A stretch of DNA of 34,689 nucleotides from Bacteroidales bacterium. GTDB taxonomy: Bacteria; Bacteroidota; Bacteroidia; Bacteroidales; UBA12077. Below are positions 1 to 7,874 of the stretch, piece by piece. The notes beneath the pieces are model-generated. The model worked only from the letters and a program-made list of their open reading frames with translations. It made no database searches and was not told the DNA's origin. Position 1 is the first letter of the stretch. Every line of letters starts with the position of its first letter. Position numbers and translations under genes: made by a program. The stretch covers positions 1 to 34,689 of the forward strand of contig JAHOYT010000101.1 of the NCBI GenBank assembly GCA_019038645.1, given 5' to 3'.

Positions 1-7
1 AATGTTT

Positions 8-1831
8 TTATAAGAATTCAAATTCAGTTAATTTCTTGTAGTGAGTATTTAGTTTTAATAATTCATTGTGGGTTCCGTGTTCTACAATCTTTCCCTGATT
101 CAATACAAAGATTTTATCTACATTTTTAATTGTCGATAATCTGTGAGCGATTACTATAGTGGTACGATTTTTCATTAACTGATCTAAGGCCTTTCGCACT
201 ATTAATTCAGATTTATAATCTAATGAAGATGTAGCTTCATCTAAAATTAATATTGGTGAGTTTTTTAATAAAGTTCGGGCAATGCTAATTCGCTGTTTTT
301 CGCCTACTGATAATTTACTTCCATCTTCGCCCAGATTTGTATCGTAACCCGCATCCTTTTCCATAATAAAATCGTATGCATAAGATAATTTTGCAGCTTT
401 TATTACTTCCTCTTTTGTTGCATTTGGATTTCCAAATAATATATTATTATAAATAGTATCATTAAAAATTATCGGTTCCTGATTTACATAACCAAACAGG
501 CTTCTCAATGAATTAATATTATATTCTTTCAAAGAAATCCCATCAATTAGGACTTCTCCCGAAACCGGATCAAAGAAACGAGGAATTAAATCTACTATTG
601 TTGATTTACCGGAACCTGAATGCCCAACCAAAGCTATGGTTTGTCCTTTTTTTATAGTGAAGTTTATGTTATTGATTATTGGAGAAGTATTTTCCTGGTA
701 ATGGAATATAACATTTCTAAATTCTATAAAATCTTTAAACTCTGATATTTTTACAGCATCAGGACTTTCTTTAATTTTAAATTTATGTTGTAGGATGGTA
801 TTTATTCTTTCAATTGACGCCATCCCTTTTATAACATTATAATATCCACCCGACAACGATTTGGCTGGTCTAATAACCTGAGTAAATACTGCTAAGTAAC
901 CTATAAATACTTGTGATGACAATTCACCTTCTTCAGTTAAGACCATCTTACCACCAAACCACATAATAAGCAAAATTGATATAGTTGAAATAATATCGCT
1001 CACAGGATTTGACAAAGTTCTTTGTCGCCACACTTTACTAAATAAATCACTATAATATTTATTTAGTTTTTTAAACCGTTGCTCAATAAACCTTTCAGCA
1101 GTGAATGCCTTTACTATCTTTATTCCTGATAATGTTTCTTCGAGCATACCGATCAGCGCACCCATCTTTTGTTGCCCGCGAATTGTTTTTTTCTTTAAAG
1201 TTTTTCCTACTTGTGCTATAATTAATGCTGAAAATGGAAAGATTAAGATTACAATCAATGTGAGTTTAATACTCATAAACATCAATACGTACAAATAAAC
1301 GACTAACAATATTGGATCCTTAAAAAGCATTTCGAGAGATGATATTATTGATATTTCTATCTCCTTAACATCAATAATCATTTTTGAAATAATGTCCCCC
1401 CGCCTTTTATCAGAAAAATAACTAAGGTCAAAATCTAATATTTTATTCATTAACTCATTTCGAATATCCTTAACAACATTAATACGAATATGAATTATGA
1501 GCGACTTACCAATGAATAAACATATATTTTTAAGTATAGTAAATACAAATACGATTAGAATAATAAACAACAATGCCTGCAACTGCCCTTTATCATCAAT
1601 AATTCTACCTAAATAATAATTAAAATTGTGTTGAACAGACTCCACCGAGAAACTAAGAGGTATTGATTTTGTTACAAATTCCTGCGTTGAAAAAAGCAAT
1701 CCTAAAAATGGAATTACCATTGTAAATGAAATTACAGAAAAAAGCGCAGCAAGTAAGTTGCTAACAACGCTTAGCAATGCAGTATGCCAATATGGAATTA
1801 AAAATTTCAATATTGACAAAAACTTTCTCAT
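8..1831 (-). CDS. ABC exporter, fused permease-ATPase (MsbA/lipid-exporter-like)
   Basis: A 607-residue half-transporter expected to act as a homodimer in the inner membrane. The N-terminal half (about 15-325) carries the hydrophobic segments of an exporter permease. The C-terminal half is the ATPase: Walker A GHSGSGKST at 403-411, Q-loop Gln451, Walker B LILDEATSSLD at 528-538 and switch histidine His563. The ABC signature reads LSVGE at 507-511 instead of LSGGQ. Length and layout fit the MsbA/lipid exporter group. The substrate cannot be read from sequence, and lipid A core is only a guess, though lipid A genes lie elsewhere in the window. It is complete, with its stop just inside the window. 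A promoter-like TACCTTTG lies 27 nt upstream of the ATG, so it is probably transcribed separately from purB, which lies upstream on the same strand. Confidence 0.9.
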   Translation of the reverse strand: MRKFLSILKFLIPYWHTALLSVVSNLLAALFSVISFTMVIPFLGLLFSTQEFVTKSIPLSFSVESVQHNFNYYLGRIIDDKGQLQALLFIILIVFVFTILKNICLFIGKSLIIHIRINVVKDIRNELMNKILDFDLSYFSDKRRGDIISKMIIDVKEIEISIISSLEMLFKDPILLVVYLYVLMFMSIKLTLIVILIFPFSALIIAQVGKTLKKKTIRGQQKMGALIGMLEETLSGIKIVKAFTAERFIEQRFKKLNKYYSDLFSKVWRQRTLSNPVSDIISTISILLIMWFGGKMVLTEEGELSSQVFIGYLAVFTQVIRPAKSLSGGYYNVIKGMASIERINTILQHKFKIKESPDAVKISEFKDFIEFRNVIFHYQENTSPIINNINFTIKKGQTIALVGHSGSGKSTIVDLIPRFFDPVSGEVLIDGISLKEYNINSLRSLFGYVNQEPIIFNDTIYNNILFGNPNATKEEVIKAAKLSYAYDFIMEKDAGYDTNLGEDGSKLSVGEKQRISIARTLLKNSPILILDEATSSLDYKSELIVRKALDQLMKNRTTIVIAHRLSTIKNVDKIFVLNQGKIVEHGTHNELLKLNTHYKKLTEFEFL

Positions 1832-1857
1832 AGAATTATCATACCAATGGTTTAAAC

Positions 1858-1865
1858 CAAAGGTA
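1858..1865 (-). promoter_or_regulatory. Predicted -7 box for the ABC exporter, next to a palindrome
   Basis: On the minus strand the sequence is TACCTTTG, an exact match to the Bacteroidota -7 consensus TAnnTTTG. No good -33 TTTG was seen. A perfect 12-nt palindrome, TGGTTTAAACCA (1848-1859), overlaps the box edge and the expected start of transcription and could be an operator. Confidence 0.5.
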
Positions 1866-1896
1866 AAACAAATTAAAATAATATCAGAAGCTTAGA

Positions 1897-3240
1897 TTAA
1901 ATTCCGGTATAGTTAAAAGATGTAATCTTTTTCAGTTCTTCCTTTAAATTATTTGTAAGATCTAAATTATCAATAAACTGATGAATACTTTCCTTTGTAA
2001 TTTTATCTCCTGTACGCGTTAAATCTTTAAGAGCTTCATAAGGTTTTGGATATCCTTCGCGACGCAATATAGTCTGAATTGCTTCAGCAACTACTGCCCA
2101 GTTATCTTCCAGATCTGCATTTATAGCTTCTTCATTTACAATAGCTTTTCCTAATCCTTTTAATAAAGATTTGAACGCTATTATGGTATGCGATACGGGA
2201 ACTCCAATATTTCTTAATACCGTAGAATCGGTTAGATCCCTTTGCAAACGAGAGATTGGTAATTTTGAAGATAAGTGCTCAAACAAGGCATTTGCAATTC
2301 CTAAATTACCTTCTGCATTTTCAAAATCGATGGGATTAACTTTATGAGGCATTGCTGATGATCCCACTTCGCCCTTAACAAGTTTTTGCTTAAAATAATT
2401 CATTGAAATATAAGTCCAAAAATCACGCGACAGATCAATTAAAATATTGTTAATCCGTTTTAGAGCATCAAAAGAAGCAGCAATATTATCGTAATGCTCA
2501 ATCTGTGTTGTTGGCACAGACCGGTGTAATTTTAAAATATCGTTCACAAAACGATTCCCAAACTTATTCCAGTCTGTTTCAGGATAAGCTACATGATGTG
2601 CATTGAAGTTACCTGTTGCTCCTCCAAATTTCGCGGAATAAGGGATAGCTTTTAATTGTTCAATCTGACGTTCTAATCTTTCTGTAAATACGTTTATTTC
2701 TTTGCCTAGCCGGGTTGGCGATGCTGGTTGTCCGTGAGTCCTGGCAAGCATAGATATTGTCTTCCACTCTTCGGTTAATGATTTTAATTTCCCGATCAGT
2801 TCTTCTAAAACAGGATAATAAACATTATTAAGTGCATCTTTTAAAGAATATGGTGTAGCTGTATTATTTACATCCTGCGATGTAAGCCCAAAATGAATAA
2901 ACTCTTTATATTTTTCGAGCTGTAATAAATCGAATTTTTCTTTAATAAAATACTCAACAGCCTTTATATCATGGTTTGTAACCTTCTCAATATCTTTTAT
3001 TTTTTGTGCATCATCAGTACTAAATTCAGTGTAGATTATTCGTAAATCATTAAAATATTTTTTATCAAAATCCTTTAACTGCGGTAATGGCAATTCACAT
3101 AAAGCAATAAAATATTCTATTTCTACAAGTACACGATACCTGAAAAGTCCGAATTCTGAAAAATAGTTTCCTAAATCATCAACTTTATTTCTGTATCTGC
3201 CGTCTACCGGCGAAATTGCTGTAAGTGTCGTGATACTCAT
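1897..3240 (-). CDS. purB: Adenylosuccinate lyase
   Basis: Catalyses two fumarate-releasing steps of purine synthesis: SAICAR to AICAR, and adenylosuccinate to AMP. The 447-residue protein has the fumarase/aspartase-superfamily signature GSSAMPHKVNP at 293-303, which holds the catalytic serine loop. It also has the TSQD motif (120-123) and the THGQPASPT segment with a conserved histidine at 169. Length and the N-terminal start SITTLTAISPVDGRY match the long, E. coli-type form. It is divergent from mqnA, with 137 bp between the two starts. No frame damage is seen. A soluble homotetramer is expected from the family. Confidence 0.97.
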   Translation of the reverse strand: MSITTLTAISPVDGRYRNKVDDLGNYFSEFGLFRYRVLVEIEYFIALCELPLPQLKDFDKKYFNDLRIIYTEFSTDDAQKIKDIEKVTNHDIKAVEYFIKEKFDLLQLEKYKEFIHFGLTSQDVNNTATPYSLKDALNNVYYPVLEELIGKLKSLTEEWKTISMLARTHGQPASPTRLGKEINVFTERLERQIEQLKAIPYSAKFGGATGNFNAHHVAYPETDWNKFGNRFVNDILKLHRSVPTTQIEHYDNIAASFDALKRINNILIDLSRDFWTYISMNYFKQKLVKGEVGSSAMPHKVNPIDFENAEGNLGIANALFEHLSSKLPISRLQRDLTDSTVLRNIGVPVSHTIIAFKSLLKGLGKAIVNEEAINADLEDNWAVVAEAIQTILRREGYPKPYEALKDLTRTGDKITKESIHQFIDNLDLTNNLKEELKKITSFNYTGI

Positions 3241-3346
3241 AATTTTATTTTTTTAACAATCCGGAAATATCCTGGTTAATGTTTATAAACAAATACAAAT
3301 TAAACAAAAACAATTTATTTTACTATTATAATAATAGGAGCAATTG

Positions 3347-3354
3347 TATATTTG
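3347..3354 (+). promoter_or_regulatory. Predicted -7 box for mqnA
   Basis: TATATTTG matches TAnnTTTG exactly and lies 23 nt before the mqnA ATG. No clear TTTG is present at the -33 position. It probably drives mqnA and the closely spaced genes after it. Confidence 0.5.
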
Positions 3355-3377
3355 TTTCACTTAAATGTAAATAAAAT

Positions 3378-4133
3378 ATGTCTAAAATAAGAATATCTGC
3401 CGTATCTTATATCAATACATTACCATTTATTTATGGTATTGAAAATAGCGGTATTTTAAATCAAATTGAGCTTACAAAAGATATTCCTTCGTTATGTGCA
3501 CAAAAGTTACTGGAAAATAAAGTTGATTTAGGACTTGTCCCTGTTGCTGTTATTCCAAAACTTACTAATCATGAAATAGTATCTGATTTTTGTATTGGCG
3601 CTTCAGGACCTGTAAGATCTGTAATTTTGGGGTCTAATTGCCCTTTGGATGAAATTAAAACTATATATCTCGACTATCACTCAAGATCATCAGTAATGTT
3701 AACACGAATACTTGCCAGACATTTCTGGAATATAAATGTAAATTGGGCTGATACAACAGATGGATTTGAAAACAGAATTAAAGAAAATGAAGCAGGTGTT
3801 ATTATTGGAGATAAAGCATTAACTGCCGAAAAGAAATTTCCGTTTGTGTATGATCTGGCCGAAGAATGGATTAAGTTTACTAATCTACCTTTTGTTTTTG
3901 CTGCATGGGTTGCAAATAAAAAATTAAGTGAATCATTTATTAATGATTTCAATGCCGCATTAAGTTATGGAACAAAACATATTGATGATATGGTTAATTC
4001 CACTATTTTTTCAGATATACCTAAACACATTGATCCAAAAGAATATTTAATTAAAAATATTGATTATTATCTGGATGATAAAAAAACTGAAGGGATGAAA
4101 TTATTCTTAAAATATGCTGGAGAGTTTAAATAA
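3378..4133 (+). CDS. mqnA: Chorismate dehydratase, futalosine menaquinone pathway
   Basis: MqnA removes water from chorismate to give 3-enolpyruvylbenzoate, the entry step of the futalosine route to menaquinone. The 251-residue length is normal. Family hallmarks are the N-terminal SAVSYINTLPF (8-18), DLGLVPVA (50-57), SGPVRSV (76-82), and a C-terminal segment around FTNLPFVFAAWV (167-178). These belong to the periplasmic-binding-protein-like fold, but there is no signal peptide, so it is cytoplasmic. Only 35 nt separate it from the NfeD-like gene. A menaquinone-type prenyltransferase gene lies at 20778, which supports this pathway. The other mqn genes are not in the window. Confidence 0.92.
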   Translation: MSKIRISAVSYINTLPFIYGIENSGILNQIELTKDIPSLCAQKLLENKVDLGLVPVAVIPKLTNHEIVSDFCIGASGPVRSVILGSNCPLDEIKTIYLDYHSRSSVMLTRILARHFWNINVNWADTTDGFENRIKENEAGVIIGDKALTAEKKFPFVYDLAEEWIKFTNLPFVFAAWVANKKLSESFINDFNAALSYGTKHIDDMVNSTIFSDIPKHIDPKEYLIKNIDYYLDDKKTEGMKLFLKYAGEFK

Positions 4134-4168
4134 AAATGTTAAAATTAGCCTTGTAAAACTTAAACAAT

Positions 4169-5590
4169 ATGAAAAATATTCTGACTGTATTATTAATAAT
4201 CGCATTTAATTCATTTCAACTGTATTCTCAAAACGATAGTATTCAGGTTCAGGATACATTAAAAACTGTTGTTTTTGTTTATGATATTAATGAAGAAATT
4301 GCACCTGCTATGTGGAGGCAAACACAAAAAAGTTTTGAAGAAGCAAAACAAGCCAATGCACAATATATAATAATTAATGTAAATACATATGGAGGAATGG
4401 TTAATATGGCCGATTCCATTCGTACCAAAATTTTAGATAGCGAGATACCTGTTTATGTATTTATTGTGAATAATGCAGCATCGGCCGGAGCTCTGATTTC
4501 AATAGCTGCCGATAAGATTTATATGAAAAAAGGAGCTAAAATAGGCTCTGCATCTGTTGTAGATCAGACAGGGAAAATTATGCCTGAAAAATATCAATCG
4601 TACATGCGTTCAACTATGCGGGCTACAGCGGAATCGCATGGAAAAGATACTGTTGTCACAGAAAATGGCGATACAATAATAAAATGGCACAGAGATCCTA
4701 CGATAGCGGAAGCTATGGTTGATCCAAGGATATTTATTGAAGGTGTTACCGATACAGGCCAAATTATTGCCTTTACTGCAAATGAAGCGGTCGAAAATGG
4801 TTATTGCGAAGGAATAATTAATGATGTTGAAGAACTTCTTGATCACGCAGAAATAAATAATTACGAAATTAAAAAATACGAACCAACAAAACTCGAAATT
4901 CTGATCGGATTCCTTGTTAGTCCAGCTATTCAGGGAATTTTAATTATGTTGATTGTTGGCGGAATCTATTTTGAATTACAAAGTCCGGGTATTGGATTTG
5001 CCCTTGGAGCAGCAGTTGTGGCTGCAATTTTATATTTTGCTCCTTTGTATCTCGAAGGACTGGCAGAGAACTGGGAAATGGTAATTTTTGCTTTAGGTTT
5101 AATACTCATTATTCTGGAAATTTTTGTTATTCCGGGATTTGGAATTGCCGGAATAGGCGGCTTAATTCTGGCATTAACTGGTCTGGTACTTAGCATGGTT
5201 GACAATATTATTTTTGAATTTGAATTTCATGGAGCCGAGGCAATAGCAGCCATTTTAAAATCTCTTCTAATAGTTTCGGTTTCAATGTTTTTATCATTTA
5301 TTCTGTCAATATATTTGAGCAAAAAAGCATTAACCTCAAATGCATTTTCATGGATAGTTTTAAACTCAACACAAAAAAAAGAGGAAGGTTTTATTGGCGT
5401 TGAAACTAATCAGGAAGAACTAATTGGTAAAACAGGAATCGCTTTTACGGACTTACGACCAAGTGGAAAAGTTGAAATAGATGATGACACATACGACGCT
5501 AAATCTGAAATTGGTTATATAGAAAAAGGTCAGAAAGTTAAGGTAATTGATTACAAATCAGGTCAGTTATATGTTATGAAAGATGAATAA
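4169..5590 (+). CDS. NfeD-family membrane-bound serine protease (ClpP class)
   Basis: A 473-residue protein with three parts: a signal peptide (about 1-20), a ClpP/SppA-like protease domain (about 31-235), and a block of several membrane segments (about 243-385) followed by a soluble NfeD OB-fold (about 408-473). The serine in NNAASAGALIS (Ser105) and a lysine in MPEKYQSYMR (Lys141) correspond by position to the Ser-Lys dyad of archaeal 1510-type proteases; the lysine assignment is my inference. Long NfeD proteins are thought to act in membrane quality control together with stomatin-like proteins, but no stomatin gene is adjacent here. The 3' end overlaps the next gene by 8 nt, so the two are probably translated together. 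Confidence 0.9.
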   Translation: MKNILTVLLIIAFNSFQLYSQNDSIQVQDTLKTVVFVYDINEEIAPAMWRQTQKSFEEAKQANAQYIIINVNTYGGMVNMADSIRTKILDSEIPVYVFIVNNAASAGALISIAADKIYMKKGAKIGSASVVDQTGKIMPEKYQSYMRSTMRATAESHGKDTVVTENGDTIIKWHRDPTIAEAMVDPRIFIEGVTDTGQIIAFTANEAVENGYCEGIINDVEELLDHAEINNYEIKKYEPTKLEILIGFLVSPAIQGILIMLIVGGIYFELQSPGIGFALGAAVVAAILYFAPLYLEGLAENWEMVIFALGLILIILEIFVIPGFGIAGIGGLILALTGLVLSMVDNIIFEFEFHGAEAIAAILKSLLIVSVSMFLSFILSIYLSKKALTSNAFSWIVLNSTQKKEEGFIGVETNQEELIGKTGIAFTDLRPSGKVEIDDDTYDAKSEIGYIEKGQKVKVIDYKSGQLYVMKDE

Positions 5591-6032
5591 TATGGATAAT
5601 ATTATTATTCGGGACTATACAAATAAAGATTTTGATAAATTAAATATCCTTTGGCAGGTTACAAATTTAGGTGGTGAACAACGAGGTGATAATGCTAAAA
5701 TTATATCTCATAGTATTGAACTGGGTGGTAAGCTAATAATTATTGAAAATGCTTTAACAAACGAAATTATCGGTTCATCGTGGATGACATTTGACGGCAG
5801 GCGGCTTCATTTACATCATATTGGAGTTATACCTGAATATCAAAATAAAGGTTTAGGAAAATTACTTACAAAAGAATCTTTAAAGTTTGCTAAAGAAAAA
5901 GGATATCAGATTAAACTGGAAGTGCACCAGACAAATAAAAAAGCAATTGAAATTTATAAAAAACTTGGATTTACATTTTTGGGCGATTATGATATTTATA
6001 TTGTCAGAGACCTGAATTCTGTTAACTTCTAA
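5583..6032 (+). CDS. GNAT-family N-acetyltransferase
   Basis: A 149-residue single-domain acetyltransferase. The acetyl-CoA pyrophosphate-binding loop is QNKGLG at 87-92, preceded by the beta-strand LHLHHIGVIPEYQ. The C-terminal NKKAIEIYKKLGF (118-130) is the usual GNAT motif B region. Substrate is unknown; the fold is shared by small-molecule and protein N-terminal acetyltransferases. The ATG at 5583 lies inside the end of the NfeD-like gene (ATGAATAA overlap). A second in-frame ATG at 5592 would remove only three residues. Confidence 0.85.
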   Translation: MNNMDNIIIRDYTNKDFDKLNILWQVTNLGGEQRGDNAKIISHSIELGGKLIIIENALTNEIIGSSWMTFDGRRLHLHHIGVIPEYQNKGLGKLLTKESLKFAKEKGYQIKLEVHQTNKKAIEIYKKLGFTFLGDYDIYIVRDLNSVNF

Positions 6033-6136
6033 TGTTAATTTTTATTAAAATTTACCTAAACTTATATTTAAATTTTTTTCTACCGTTAATAATCTTTACT
6101 TTTATAGTTCCTGTCTAATCAAAAATTTATATCGTT

Positions 6137-6391
6137 ATGACATTAACATTCAATGAGTTGCGCAAAATCAAAGATCGACTTCCTCATGGGGCTATCAGAA
6201 GAATCGCAAATAATCTGAAGATGAATGAGGAAACCGTAAGGAATTATTTTGGAGGTACAAATTATAATGATGGAGAATCTGCAGGTATCCATATTGGACA
6301 AGGTCCTGATGGAGGTATTGTAACAATTGGTGATACTACAATATTAGATATGGCTGTTAAAATAACCGAAGAAACTCAATCAAAAAATTAG
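6137..6391 (+). CDS. Small conserved-looking protein with helix-turn-helix-like N-terminus
   Basis: An 84-residue protein that I cannot tie to a named family. Residues 8-40 read like a short helix-turn-helix, with AIRRIANNLKMNEETVRNYFGG resembling a 'which repeat of a rule fires' helix pair. The second half is Gly-rich (IHIGQGPDGGIVTIGDTTIL) and likely forms strands. It looks like a family of small DNA-binding-like proteins that I associate with Bacteroidota genomes, but that is from memory only. It is monocistronic: 104 bp of AT-rich DNA lie upstream and a strong terminator (6410-6442) follows immediately. A role as a small transcription regulator or nucleoid protein is a guess. Confidence 0.75.
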   Translation: MTLTFNELRKIKDRLPHGAIRRIANNLKMNEETVRNYFGGTNYNDGESAGIHIGQGPDGGIVTIGDTTILDMAVKITEETQSKN

Positions 6392-6409
6392 GTTTTACAA
6401 ATTCCTTTT

Positions 6410-6442
6410 AAAAGCAGAAAAGAAATCTTTTCTGCTTTTTTA
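6410..6442 (+). terminator. Rho-independent terminator after the small HTH-like gene
   Basis: Perfect 13-bp stem: 6410-6422 (AAAAGCAGAAAAG) pairs with 6427-6439 around the loop AAAT, ending in a run of T. The right arm runs into the region where the next gene's -33 element would be, so terminator and promoter are packed together. Confidence 0.9.
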
Positions 6443-6452
6443 TTTTACATAG

Positions 6453-6460
6453 TATCTTTG
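6453..6460 (+). promoter_or_regulatory. Predicted -7 box for the HD phosphohydrolase
   Basis: TATCTTTG is an exact TAnnTTTG match. It ends 11 nt before the ATG at 6472, so the transcript would have a leader of only about 5 nt. Confidence 0.6.
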
Positions 6461-6471
6461 TTAAAACAATT

Positions 6472-7125
6472 ATGGAACAATTGAACAAAGTATTTAAAAC
6501 AGCAGAAGAAAAATGGATAAACCAATTGAATGATTTTTGCAAAAAATCATTTTCAAAAACAAATATTCCATCACATGATCATACACATCATTTAAGGGTT
6601 TGGGAATACTCAAAAGAAATTATCTCTGTACTGAACCTTGATACAGAAACAAGCATTGATCTGGTTGAATCATGCCTTATTGCGTCTTTATTTCATGATA
6701 TTGGATTAGTAAAAAACTTAGATGAAAATCATGGATTTGAAAGCCGAAAAATTTGTGAAACTTATTTTACAGATAATAAGTTAGCTAAACCTGCAAATTT
6801 TGAAGAAATTCTCTCAGCAATAGAAAAACATGATGATAAAGATTATAAAATAAACAACAGCTCTCCTGATTCAGTTTTATCTATTCTTTGCACTGCTGAT
6901 GACATGGATGCTTTTGGCAATATTGGAGTTATTCGATATACAGAAATTTATTTACTTAGAGGTGTTCATCTTTGTGATTTACCTGAATCGGTGATAATAA
7001 ATCTTGATAAGCGATTTGACAACTTCAAGAGGATCTATACGGATTACAGCGAATTATTCGAAAAGCATAAAGCCCGGTATTTGAATACAAGAAAGTTTTT
7101 TGAGGAGTTACTTGAAGAGCTTTAG
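6472..7125 (+). CDS. HD-domain phosphohydrolase
   Basis: A 217-residue soluble HD-superfamily protein. The metal ligands are visible: a histidine within DHTHHLRVW (36-44), the His-Asp pair at 75-76 in ASLFHDIGL, a further histidine in EKHDDKD, and an aspartate in TADDMDAFG. HD proteins of this size act on nucleotides or other phosphate esters, but the substrate cannot be told from sequence. The gene stands alone: its own promoter-like box lies directly upstream, and a hairpin terminator follows at 7137-7163. It converges on the FAH-family gene. Confidence 0.85.
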   Translation: MEQLNKVFKTAEEKWINQLNDFCKKSFSKTNIPSHDHTHHLRVWEYSKEIISVLNLDTETSIDLVESCLIASLFHDIGLVKNLDENHGFESRKICETYFTDNKLAKPANFEEILSAIEKHDDKDYKINNSSPDSVLSILCTADDMDAFGNIGVIRYTEIYLLRGVHLCDLPESVIINLDKRFDNFKRIYTDYSELFEKHKARYLNTRKFFEELLEEL

Positions 7126-7136
7126 CACATCATTAT

Positions 7137-7163
7137 CATCGGGCAAGAATGCCTGATGTACTT
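7137..7163 (+). terminator. Terminator between convergent HD and FAH genes
   Basis: An 8-bp stem, CATCGGGC (7137-7144) with GCCTGATG (7151-7158), includes one G-U pair and has the loop AAGAAT. It is followed by TACTTTTATTT, so it is oriented to stop plus-strand transcripts. Confidence 0.7.
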
Positions 7164-7775
7164 TTATTTAACCATAAAATCCAGTAATTTTTCATCTTCG
7201 ATATAAGCTGTTAACCTGTCTCCTTTTTTTACAGGTCCTACGCCAGAAGGTGTTCCGGTAAACAAGAAATCTCCTATTTTAATTGTCATGTATTTTGTAA
7301 CGTGCTCAATCAGTTCATCTACTTTGAAAATCATTTCGCTGGTGTTCGCTTTTTGAACTTCTTTGCCGTTTATCTCTAATCTAAAATTAATATTATTTAT
7401 GCCTTCGAATTTTTCCAATGAAATAAAATTACTTATTGGCGCAGCTCCATCGAATGATTTAGAAATCTCCCAGGGCAAACCCTGCTCCTTACACTTTTGC
7501 TGTAAATCGCGGGCCGTAAAATCAATTCCTATACCTATTTCGTTGTAATAACGATGAGCAAATTTTGAAGCCACATTTTTTCCAAGGCGGTTTATTTTCA
7601 CAACAATCTCAACCTCATAATGAATATTATCAGAAAAATCGGGATAAAAAAATGGTTGATTATTCCGTAGGAAAGCTGAATCAGGCATTAAAAAGAATAT
7701 CGGCTCTTTAGGAACAGGATTATTTAATTCTTTAGCGTGATCAATATAGTTTCGACCTATGGCTATTATTTTCAT
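7164..7775 (-). CDS. Fumarylacetoacetate hydrolase-family protein (FAHD1-like)
   Basis: A compact 203-residue enzyme consisting of the FAH catalytic domain only. Metal-binding and catalytic motifs are HYEVE (52-56), DFTARD (85-90), FDGAAPIS (108-115) and FTGTPSGVG (172-180). Small family members act on oxo-acids such as acylpyruvates or oxaloacetate (hydrolysis, decarboxylation or tautomerisation); the exact reaction is not predictable here. No aromatic degradation genes are nearby, which argues for a metabolite-repair or oxaloacetate role rather than a catabolic operon. A palindromic repeat (7801-7862) lies just upstream of its start. Confidence 0.88.
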   Translation of the reverse strand: MKIIAIGRNYIDHAKELNNPVPKEPIFFLMPDSAFLRNNQPFFYPDFSDNIHYEVEIVVKINRLGKNVASKFAHRYYNEIGIGIDFTARDLQQKCKEQGLPWEISKSFDGAAPISNFISLEKFEGINNINFRLEINGKEVQKANTSEMIFKVDELIEHVTKYMTIKIGDFLFTGTPSGVGPVKKGDRLTAYIEDEKLLDFMVK

Positions 7776-7800
7776 GTTATTAGATATTATAACAATCTAA

Positions 7801-7862
7801 TGTCATATTGAGCTTGTCGAAATATTATATTCTTGTCACCCTTCGACAAGCTCAGGATGACA
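7801..7862. repeat. REP/MITE-like palindromic repeat
   Basis: Two 21-nt arms (7801-7821 and 7842-7862) are reverse complements at 19 of 21 positions, with the core TGAGCTTGTCGAA against TTCGACAAGCTCA. They flank a 20-nt loop that ends in TGTCACCC. This core motif is known as a frequent intergenic palindrome in many genomes. It fills most of the gap between the FAH-family gene and the exonuclease gene, both on the minus strand. Confidence 0.8.
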
Positions 7863-7874
7863 ATAATCAATATA

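Noticed and set aside
7779-7801. ATTAGAT/ATCTAAT 7-bp inverted repeat upstream of the FAH-family gene
   Set aside because: Very AT-rich stem with no matching context; may simply flank the palindromic repeat.
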